16,332 bases of DNA from contig JADHXT010000029.1 in NCBI GenBank assembly GCA_016782825.1, positions 1 through 16,332 on the forward strand, read 5' to 3'. Position 1 is the stretch's first letter. Each line of letters starts with the position of its first letter. The notes under the pieces were generated by a model. The model was not told the origin of the DNA and ran no database searches. It saw only the letters and a list, made by a program, of their open reading frames with translations. The position numbers and the translations under genes were made by a program. This stretch comes from Candidatus Brocadiia bacterium (GTDB lineage Bacteria; Planctomycetota; PUPC01; DSUN01). Positions 7,869 to 14,096 of the stretch are shown here, piece by piece.

Positions 7869-7935
7869 GCCATCAGGGAGTGCGGGGAAGCACTGCTCCT
7901 GTCCGAGGGAACGCAGACGACGAGGAAGCTGGACC

Positions 7936-9201
7936 ATGAGCGATGATGTGAACGCCACGATCCGCTCGCTGGCGACGGGCGTGAAGGCCGCATCGGTGGA
8001 GATGGCCAAGGCTTCGTCGGCCGTCAAGGATGCCGCCTTGCTGGCCATGGCCGAAGCCATCGAGGCCGACGCCGCGATCCTCAAGGCCGAGAATGCGCTC
8101 GACCTCGCGGCGGGCAGAGCGGCCGGCCTCTCCGACGCGCTCCTCGACCGTCTGACCCTCACCGATGCCCGCATCGCCGGCATGGCCGACGGCCTCCGCC
8201 AGGTGGCCGCGCTGCCCGACCCCGTGGGCGCCATCATGAGCGGCTGGACCCGCCCCAACGGCCTGCGCATCGCCAAGGTGCGGGTGCCCCTCGGCGTGGT
8301 GGTCATCATCTACGAAAGCCGCCCCAACGTGACGGCCGACGCGGCCGCGCTGTGCATCAAGAGCGGCAACGGGGTGATCCTTCGCGGCGGCAAGGAAGCC
8401 ATCCGCTCCAACGTGGCGATCTGGAAGGGGCTGGGGCGGGGCCTGGCCGCGGCCGGCCTGCCCGCCGACGCCATCGGCCTGGTGGAGACCACCGACCGCG
8501 CGGCCATCGGCGTGCTGTGCACCGCCGACGACCTGGTGGACGTGATCATCCCCCGCGGAGGCGAGGGCCTCATCCGCTACGTGGTGCAGAATGCCACCGT
8601 GCCCGTCATCAAGCACTACAAGGGCACCTGCCACGTGTATGTGGACGCCGCCGCCGACCTGGAAATGGCCGAGCGCATCTGCCTCAACGCCAAGTGTCAG
8701 CGCCCCGGCGTGTGCAACGCCATGGAAACGATGCTCGTGCACGAGGCCGTGGCGGAGGACTTCCTGCCGCGCATGCTCGCGCGGTTCCAGGAAGCGGGCG
8801 TGGAGATTCGCGGCTGCGAGCGCACGCGGCAGATCGTGCCCGACGGCGTGGTGGTGGCCACCGAGGCCGACTGGCCCGAGGAATACCTCGACCTGATCCT
8901 CGCCGTGCGCGTGGTGGGCAGCACCGACGAGGCGATCCGCCACATCGCCACCCATGGCTCCGGCCACACCGAGGCCATCGTGACCACCGACGTGCGCGAG
9001 GCCGACAGGTTCACCCAGGGCGTGGACAGCGCGGCGGTGTTTGTGAACGCCTCGACGCGGTTCACCGACGGCTTCGAGTTCGGCCTCGGCGCCGAGATCG
9101 GCATCAGCACGGACAAGCTGCACGCCCGCGGCCCGATGGGCATCGAGGAACTCACCACCTACAAGTTCGTCGTCCACGGCGACGGGCAGCTTCGGGAGTA
9201 G
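7936..9201 (+). CDS. proA: Glutamate-5-semialdehyde dehydrogenase (gamma-glutamyl phosphate reductase)
   Basis: The 421-residue cytoplasmic enzyme reduces gamma-glutamyl phosphate to glutamate-5-semialdehyde with NADPH, the second step of proline synthesis. It belongs to the aldehyde dehydrogenase superfamily. The ProA signature is visible: PLGVVVIIYESRPNVTADAAALC in the first third (quoted in part: GVVVIIYESRPNVT), the GNGVILRGGKEA loop, the PRGGEGLI motif and the nucleophile C260 in GVCNAMETML. The C-terminal part has FVNASTRFTDGFEFGLGAEIGIST, including the family's ASTRF...DG...FGLG pattern. Length is close to E. coli ProA (417). The frame is open back to ATG 7867, but ATG 7936 (MSDDVNATIRSL) fits the family and has GAGGAAG 7 nt upstream. 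The ProB partner is not in the window; proA stands as a single-gene unit. Confidence 0.96.
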   Translation: MSDDVNATIRSLATGVKAASVEMAKASSAVKDAALLAMAEAIEADAAILKAENALDLAAGRAAGLSDALLDRLTLTDARIAGMADGLRQVAALPDPVGAIMSGWTRPNGLRIAKVRVPLGVVVIIYESRPNVTADAAALCIKSGNGVILRGGKEAIRSNVAIWKGLGRGLAAAGLPADAIGLVETTDRAAIGVLCTADDLVDVIIPRGGEGLIRYVVQNATVPVIKHYKGTCHVYVDAAADLEMAERICLNAKCQRPGVCNAMETMLVHEAVAEDFLPRMLARFQEAGVEIRGCERTRQIVPDGVVVATEADWPEEYLDLILAVRVVGSTDEAIRHIATHGSGHTEAIVTTDVREADRFTQGVDSAAVFVNASTRFTDGFEFGLGAEIGISTDKLHARGPMGIEELTTYKFVVHGDGQLRE

Positions 9202-9233
9202 CCCGCGCGGCCGCATCCGCCACCCGACATGCG

Positions 9234-9271
9234 AAGAGCCGCGCGTTGGCCTCGGCCGGCGCGCGGCTCTT
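9234..9271. terminator. Perfect 12-bp hairpin between convergent proA and yebC (bidirectional terminator)
   Basis: AAGAGCCGCGCG (9234-9245) and CGCGCGGCTCTT (9260-9271) are exact reverse complements around a 14-nt loop that itself contains GGCC-TC-GGCC. It lies 32 nt after the proA stop and 24 nt beyond the end of yebC, so it can serve both transcripts. The T-run is short (CTCTTGTAT on the + side) and absent on the - side. Confidence 0.7.
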
Positions 9272-9295
9272 GTATGGGCACGCAAACGGTGCGGG

Positions 9296-10036
9296 TCAGC
9301 CGGACTCGGCGGCGAGCTCGGGGGACACGTCGAGGTTGGTGTAGACGTTTTGCACGTCGTCGTGGTCGTCGAGCTCCTCGAGCAGGGCGAGGGCTCTGCG
9401 GGCGATGGCACCGTCGACGGTCACGAGGTTCTGCGGCAGCATGGTGAGTTCGGCGACATCGGGCTCGAGTTCCTTGTCGAGGATGGCCTGCCTCACGACG
9501 GAGAAGTCGCTGGGCGAGGTGGTGATCTCATAGCTGTCTTCGGTGCGGGCCAGGTCGTCGGCGCCGGCTTCGAGCACGATCTCCATGAGCTCGTCTTCGT
9601 CGATGGCGTCGGCCGGGAGCGTGATGAGGCCCTTGGCCTCGAACATCCAGGCCACGGAGCCTTCCATGTTGCCGCCTCTCTGGGAGAAGATCTTGCGCAG
9701 CTCGGCGGCGGTGCGGTTGCGGTTGTCGGTGAGGATGTCGAGGAGGATGGCGACGCCGCCGGGGCCGTAGCCTTCGTAGGGGACGCGGTCGTAGGTGACG
9801 CCGGGGATTTCGCCGGAGCCGCTCTTGATGGCGCGCTCGATATTGCTGTTGGGCACGCTGAAGCTCTTGGCCTTGTCGATGGCGGTGCGGAGCCCGAGGT
9901 TGGCGTCGGGGTTGCCGCCGCCGGCTCGTGCGGCGACGATGATTTCCTTGGCGAGGCGCGAGAAGAGCTTGCCGCGCTTGGCGTCGACGACGGCCTTCTT
10001 GTGCTTGATGCCCGCCCAGTGGGAGTGGCCTGACAT
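9296..10036 (-). CDS. yebC: YebC/PmpR/TACO1 family protein
   Basis: This 246-residue protein shows the family N-terminus MSGHSHWAGIKHKKAVVDAKR, GKLFSRLAKEI and the PNSNIERAIKSGSG segment. The middle domain contains YEGYGPGGVAILLDILTDN and the RGGNMEGSVAWMF motif. Family members were first described as transcriptional regulators (PmpR in Pseudomonas). They are now linked to translation: mitochondrial TACO1 and bacterial YebC relieve ribosome stalling, notably at proline-rich stretches. The start is ATG 10034-10036 (complement), with GGAGG close upstream in the 15-nt gap after the TPR gene. It is the last gene of the hisG-TPR-yebC operon; ruvC, a common neighbour elsewhere, is not nearby. Confidence 0.95.
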   Translation of the reverse strand: MSGHSHWAGIKHKKAVVDAKRGKLFSRLAKEIIVAARAGGGNPDANLGLRTAIDKAKSFSVPNSNIERAIKSGSGEIPGVTYDRVPYEGYGPGGVAILLDILTDNRNRTAAELRKIFSQRGGNMEGSVAWMFEAKGLITLPADAIDEDELMEIVLEAGADDLARTEDSYEITTSPSDFSVVRQAILDKELEPDVAELTMLPQNLVTVDGAIARRALALLEELDDHDDVQNVYTNLDVSPELAAESG

Positions 10037-10051
10037 CGTGCCCTCCTTTGG

Positions 10052-12706
10052 CTACTTGGTGGTGTTGGCGTTGGCTTGTTTCTTCGGGGGCGCCGCCGGG
10101 GCGGGCCCGCCCTTGGGTTCGGGGGGGGCCTGGGGTGTGGGCGGGGCCTTGTGCTTCTGGAGTTTTTGCCGCACGCTGGGGATGTCGGGGTCCTGGGCGA
10201 GCGCTCGGGCCCAGGCCTCGCGGGCCTTGTCGATCTGGCCGAGCTTGAGGAAGGCGTCGCCGAGGTGGTCGCGGATGACGGCGTCCTCTTCGTAGCGGAG
10301 CGCGCGGGAGAGCAGGTCGCGTGCTTTCTCGAGCTGGCCTTGCTGGTAGTAGGCCCACCCGAGGCTGTCGAGGTAGGCTCCGTTGAGCGGCTCGTAGTGG
10401 AGGGCCTTCTGCACGAGGGCGATGGCTTCGTCGAGCTTCTTGCCCTGCTCGGCATAGAAGTAGCCGAGGTGGTTGCACACGTCGGGGCTGTCGGGCTTGC
10501 GGCGGTGCTCGTCGAGGAGCACGCGCTCGCATTCGGCATACTGCTTCATTTCCTCGTGTACGGAGGCGAGGAAGAGGCGGTAGCTGGCGCGCTTGCCCGG
10601 CGGGGCGATGGCGATGGCCTTGGCAATGGTGGCGATGGCCTTGGCGTGCTGCTTCTCGCCGGCCTGGAGCGAGGCGAGGTCGCGCAGCATCTCGGCCTTG
10701 TAGGCGGGGGTGCCGCGGCTCTCCTTCTCGAGGGTGTTCAGCGTGCTCTCGAGGATGCGGATGGCGCGCGGCTTGTTCTTGCGGCCGAGCTCGGCCTGGC
10801 CCGAGCGGGCCTGTGCCACGCCGAGGCGATAGATGAACGCGGCGGCCTCGGGGCTGCTGGGGTCGTCGAAGCCGGCGATGTAGCTCTGGTAGTGGGCCGC
10901 GGCGCGCTTCCAGTCGGCCTGCACCTGGTAGGCCTGAGCGAGGCCCAGGTGGTAGGCGTGGCGCTTGGGGTTCAGGGCGAGGGCGTCGAGGAAGTGCTCG
11001 ACGGCGCGCTGGGGCTGATTGCGGCGCAGCGCGAGTTGGCCGAGCTCCAGCTTGACGGCGGCCTTGGCCTCGTCGGCCTGCACGGCGCGGTAGGCGCGGT
11101 CGAGGATGTCGATGGCCGCCTGACGCGAGCCAGTGGCGCGGCCCATCTCGCCGAGCACTTCCTGGCATTCCGCCAGCTCGATGAAGGCTCCGGCCGCGGC
11201 GAGGGAGTTGGGGTCGTCCTTGAGGAAGGCGCGGTAGGTGTCGGCGGCTTGCTTCCACTGCTGGACGCGCTTCTGGGCGGCGGCCACGAGGAGGGCCTTC
11301 TTGGAGTCCTTGGGGTCGAGCTGGCGCGTGACGAGCAAGTATTCGAGGGCTTTTTCGGGCTTGTCGTCGGCGTAGTAGAGCTCGGCGAGGAGGAGATGGA
11401 GCTGCGCGTCGCTGAGGGCCTTGGTGGGCTTGCCCACGGCGTGGAGGGCGAGGTCGAAGGCCTGCTTCTTGCGGCGGGCCGCCAGCGTGGCTTCACCGGC
11501 TTGGTGGTAGAGCTCGCCGAGCTGGTAGATGACCTCGGCGTCCTTGGTCTCGATGGTCTTGGCGTTGAGGTATTTCTCGATGACGGCGGCGGCCTGCTTC
11601 CACTGCTGGAGCTCGATGTGGGCATCGGCGATGCGGCGGCGCAAGTCGCGGCGCGTGGGGTCGGTGGCCATGGCCTTGCGGTAGGCGGCGATGGCCTGGG
11701 GCATCTGCATGTGCTTGGTGTAGAGAGTGGCCAGGCGGACAAAGGCGTCGGCGGTGGGGGCCTTGTGGCCCTTGAGGATGCGCTCGCGCCATTCGATGGC
11801 TTTGGCGTAGTTGCCGAGCTGCTCGTGGTATTCGGCCACAAACTCTCGCTGGCGCAGGGCTCGCGGCGTGTCGGCCTGGGCGGCGATCTCGAGCTGGCGA
11901 AGCATGTCCTGGCGCCGGCCGGCGGCGCGATAGGCCATGGCCAGCACCTCGCGCAGGTCGGGGTCGGGGTCTTTGGCCAGGGCGGCTTCGTGGTGCTTGA
12001 TGGCCGCGTCGCGGTCTTTCTTGGCGAGCTGGTCGTAGGCGCGGGCCACATCGGGCGCCGTGGCCTTGGTGGGGGAGGCCCGGCGGATGGCGTGGCGGAA
12101 GTTATCGAGTGCTTTGGCGTAGTTGCCCGTCTTGAGGCACAGGCCGCCGAGGGCCAGGTAGATGCCGGTGCTGCGGTAGCCGCATTCGAGATGGTATTCG
12201 TACCACTGGATGGCCTTGTCGTAGTCGCCGGCGCGCTCGTGGATCCAGGCGAGGCGGCGCAGCAGGCTTTCGTGTGCCCGGGGGCGGATGGCGGCGCGGG
12301 CGGCGCGTTCGAGCGCCTGGAGCGATTCGTCCCGCCGCCGCAGCGCCACGTAGGCGAAGGCCAGCGATTCGTGGCCGGGGCCATACTCGGGCTGGATCTT
12401 GAGGGCCTGTTGCAGGACGTCCACGGCCCTCGGGTGGTCGCCCTTCAGGCGGTAGCAGGTGCCGATCTCGAAGAGGATGGCGGCGGACCGTTTGTCGAGC
12501 GCCCGCGCCTGCTCGAGGACGGCGATGGCCTCGGCGTACTTCTTCTGGTACTGGAGGCGCAGGCCCTGGGCGTAGAGCACGTAGGCCTTGGGGGAGACGC
12601 GGCGCGTGGCCCAGCCGTCGTCGGGTGGCGCGGCGGCGCGGGCGGCGGGCGGCACCAGGCTGGCGCACAGACACAGCAGGAAACACACGACAGGGGAGCG
12701 GCGCAC
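10052..12706 (-). CDS. Exported protein built of about 22 tetratricopeptide (TPR) repeats
   Basis: An 884-residue protein with a Sec-type signal peptide (MRRSPVVCFLLCLCASLVPP, likely cleavage after ARA near residue 25). It has no clear lipobox and no later membrane segment, so it is probably periplasmic. From about residue 40 to 850 it is an almost continuous chain of 34-residue TPR-like units; I count roughly 22 (for example AYVLYAQGLRLQYQKKYAEA and NHLGYFYAEQGKKLDEAIAL). It should form a superhelical scaffold for protein-protein contacts. No catalytic domain is visible. The last 30 residues are a Pro/Ala/Lys-rich tail. The start is GTG 12706 with AGGAGA about 7 nt upstream, in the 19-nt gap after hisG. 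Partners are unknown. Confidence 0.9.
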   Translation of the reverse strand: MRRSPVVCFLLCLCASLVPPAARAAAPPDDGWATRRVSPKAYVLYAQGLRLQYQKKYAEAIAVLEQARALDKRSAAILFEIGTCYRLKGDHPRAVDVLQQALKIQPEYGPGHESLAFAYVALRRRDESLQALERAARAAIRPRAHESLLRRLAWIHERAGDYDKAIQWYEYHLECGYRSTGIYLALGGLCLKTGNYAKALDNFRHAIRRASPTKATAPDVARAYDQLAKKDRDAAIKHHEAALAKDPDPDLREVLAMAYRAAGRRQDMLRQLEIAAQADTPRALRQREFVAEYHEQLGNYAKAIEWRERILKGHKAPTADAFVRLATLYTKHMQMPQAIAAYRKAMATDPTRRDLRRRIADAHIELQQWKQAAAVIEKYLNAKTIETKDAEVIYQLGELYHQAGEATLAARRKKQAFDLALHAVGKPTKALSDAQLHLLLAELYYADDKPEKALEYLLVTRQLDPKDSKKALLVAAAQKRVQQWKQAADTYRAFLKDDPNSLAAAGAFIELAECQEVLGEMGRATGSRQAAIDILDRAYRAVQADEAKAAVKLELGQLALRRNQPQRAVEHFLDALALNPKRHAYHLGLAQAYQVQADWKRAAAHYQSYIAGFDDPSSPEAAAFIYRLGVAQARSGQAELGRKNKPRAIRILESTLNTLEKESRGTPAYKAEMLRDLASLQAGEKQHAKAIATIAKAIAIAPPGKRASYRLFLASVHEEMKQYAECERVLLDEHRRKPDSPDVCNHLGYFYAEQGKKLDEAIALVQKALHYEPLNGAYLDSLGWAYYQQGQLEKARDLLSRALRYEEDAVIRDHLGDAFLKLGQIDKAREAWARALAQDPDIPSVRQKLQKHKAPPTPQAPPEPKGGPAPAAPPKKQANANTTK

Positions 12707-12725
12707 GCGACAGTCTCCTGGGTGA

Positions 12726-13592
12726 CTACGGGATGATCTTGTTGAGCGGCAGCTCGATGATGCCCTCGGCGCCGGCGCGCTTGAGGTCGGGGATGATGCG
12801 GCGGACGACGCTTTCGTCCACCACGGTCTCGAGGGCGTACCAGCCGGTGCCGGCCAAGGGCGACAGAGTGGGCTGGCGGAGGGCCGGCACGATGGCCTTC
12901 ACGGCCTCCACGTTTTCCTCGGCCACGTTGAGCTTGAGCAGCACCTTCTCGCGGGCCGCGATGGCGCCCTGGAGGAGCATGTGAATGGACTCGATCTTGG
13001 CACGCTTCTCGGCGTCCTGCCAAGCGGCCTTGTTGGCGACGAGCACCGTGACGGATTCCATCACGGTGTCGATGATGCGCAGCTTGTTGGCGCGCAGGCT
13101 CGAGCCCGTTTCGGTGAGCTCCACGATGGCGTCCACGAGGCCCGCCTTGGCCTCGGTGGCCCCCCAGGAAAACTCGACCCGGGCCTCCACGCCCTGGCTG
13201 GCGAGGTACTTGCGCGTGGTGTTCACCAGCTCGGTGGCGATGAGCTTGCCGTCGAGCTCCTTGGCGTTCTGTACCCCTGATGCCTCGGGCACGGCGAGCA
13301 CCCACCGCACGGGGGTCATGCGCTGCTTGGCGTAGATCAGCTCGCCCACTTCCACCACGTCGGCATCGTTTTCCACCACCCAGTCGCGGCCCGTGAGGCC
13401 GGCATCGAGCACGCCGTCCTGCACGTAGCGGGCCATCTCCTGGGCGCGGAACAGCACGAGGTCGAGTTCGGGATCGTCCGTGGACGGGAAGTAGGAGCGG
13501 CTGCTGCACGAGATGGGGAAGCCTGCCTTGCCCAGGAGGGCAAAGGTGGCTTCCTGGAGGCTTCCTTTGGGCAAGCCGAGGACGAGCTTCAT
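12726..13592 (-). CDS. hisG: ATP phosphoribosyltransferase, long form
   Basis: The 288-residue enzyme joins ATP and PRPP, the first committed step of histidine synthesis. The catalytic part begins KLVLGLPKGSL and carries AGLTGRDWV (64-72), ELVNTTRKYL (121-130) and the PRPP-binding stretch VELTETGSSLRANKL (157-171). Residues about 213-288 form the extra C-terminal ACT-like domain that marks the long, histidine-feedback-inhibited type, which does not need HisZ. ATG 13592 has AGGA 5 nt upstream. A promoter (13656-13684) and a strong hairpin (13612-13652) lie just upstream. No other his gene is in the window; hisG instead heads an operon with the TPR gene and yebC. Confidence 0.96.
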   Translation of the reverse strand: MKLVLGLPKGSLQEATFALLGKAGFPISCSSRSYFPSTDDPELDLVLFRAQEMARYVQDGVLDAGLTGRDWVVENDADVVEVGELIYAKQRMTPVRWVLAVPEASGVQNAKELDGKLIATELVNTTRKYLASQGVEARVEFSWGATEAKAGLVDAIVELTETGSSLRANKLRIIDTVMESVTVLVANKAAWQDAEKRAKIESIHMLLQGAIAAREKVLLKLNVAEENVEAVKAIVPALRQPTLSPLAGTGWYALETVVDESVVRRIIPDLKRAGAEGIIELPLNKIIP

Positions 13593-13611
13593 GGCGTTCC
13601 TTCGTGGTCTG

Positions 13612-13652
13612 GGACTTGCTTGGCGCAGGGGCTACTCACCCCCTGCAAGTCC
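13612..13652 (-). promoter_or_regulatory. Strong hairpin at the 5' end of the hisG mRNA
   Basis: Two stacked stems: GGACTT with AAGTCC (13647-13652 and 13612-13617), then GCAGGGG with CCCCTGC (13640-13646 and 13625-13631). There is a 7-nt bulge on one side and an 8-nt loop, 13 base pairs in all. From the promoter just upstream, the predicted transcript start (about 13649) falls at its first bases, so it would cap the mRNA. It ends 20 nt before the hisG ATG. No His codons, T-box or known riboswitch motif is visible. It could also end transcripts from the YkgJ-type gene, though no T-run follows. Confidence 0.5.
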
Positions 13653-13655
13653 ACT

Positions 13656-13684
13656 ATGGTACCAGTTTGAGGGCGGTCAGGCAA
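13656..13684 (-). promoter_or_regulatory. Promoter candidate for the hisG-TPR-yebC operon
   Basis: On the complement strand TTGCCT (13679-13684) and TACCAT (13656-13661) are spaced by exactly 17 bp, and TG precedes the -10 box by one base (extended -10). Each hexamer matches consensus at four of six positions. It lies 64-92 nt before the hisG ATG in a 132-nt spacer, the only long gap in this strand's gene series. Confidence 0.45.
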
Positions 13685-13724
13685 ATTACCTTTGCCGTGA
13701 TCGCCCGGGCAGCGAAGGGGACGG

Positions 13725-14069
13725 CTACGCCTCGTCGGGCTTGTCGTCGGGCGGATGGAGGCTATGCTGGGCCTCCAAGATGGCGTCGGCACAGTCCTCG
13801 AGTTCCGTGGGCGTCAGGTGCCGCGGCGGCACGTAGTCGGGCAGGCCGCGCACGTAGGGGCAGTCGGCAGGGAACAGGCCCATGCGGATGCCCATGTCGA
13901 TGGTGAGGCATTGCGGGTTGAGCTCGTCGCGGCGGTCGTAGATGGTGCACAGGCGGGTGTCTTCGTCGAGATGGGGGCAGGGAAAGGGGGTGTAGACCAC
14001 CTCGCCGTCGAGGATGATCTTGGCGTAGCAGCAGCGCCCGCACTTCTCGCACAACTTCGGGTCGGCCAT
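13725..14069 (-). CDS. YkgJ-type cysteine-cluster protein (CxxCxxCC family)
   Basis: The 114-residue protein carries C7-x2-C10-x2-C13-C14 near its N-terminus (CEKCGRCC), then C31 (FPCPHL), C41 (RLCTIYDRR), C54 (PQCLTI) and C70 (ADCPY). This eight-cysteine layout and the LCTIYDRR motif fit the YkgJ/UPF0153 family (PF03692). The family is thought to bind zinc or an iron-sulfur cluster; its function is not established. It is cytoplasmic by sequence, with no signal peptide. ATG 14069 is preceded by GGA at a longish distance. It lies 27 nt after the glycosidase-like gene and is probably co-transcribed with it, while hisG has its own promoter. Confidence 0.85.
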   Translation of the reverse strand: MADPKLCEKCGRCCYAKIILDGEVVYTPFPCPHLDEDTRLCTIYDRRDELNPQCLTIDMGIRMGLFPADCPYVRGLPDYVPPRHLTPTELEDCADAILEAQHSLHPPDDKPDEA

Positions 14070-14096
14070 CGGGGGCGGAATCCTGCAATCGGCGGG

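Larger units (their letters stand above)
7539..7935. other. 397-nt gene-free stretch between the rpoD cluster and proA
   Basis: No frame here has convincing coding character or a family motif on either strand. Short open frames cross it but are built from the repeats themselves. In order it contains a three-copy 7-mer, two small hairpins, a long inverted-repeat element and the proA promoter, each listed separately. The base composition between about 7645 and 7800 is more AT-rich than the genes around it. A small hairpin (AGTGC/GCACT around 7879-7894) sits in the proA leader. Confidence 0.6.

Noticed and set aside
7867..7935. Longer N-terminus for ProA from ATG 7867
   Set aside because: It would add 23 Arg/Cys-rich residues foreign to the family and would overlap the -10 box. 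ATG 7936 has a well-placed GAGGAAG and fits ProA length.
10076..12736. An 886-codon open frame on the plus strand, antisense to the TPR gene
   Set aside because: Gly/Val/Leu/Glu-rich mirror of the TPR codons, with no recognisable domain or convincing start. The TPR reading with signal peptide, SD and regular 34-residue repeats is clearly real. Similar long mirrors occur opposite dnaG, rpoD and proA and were dismissed for the same reason.
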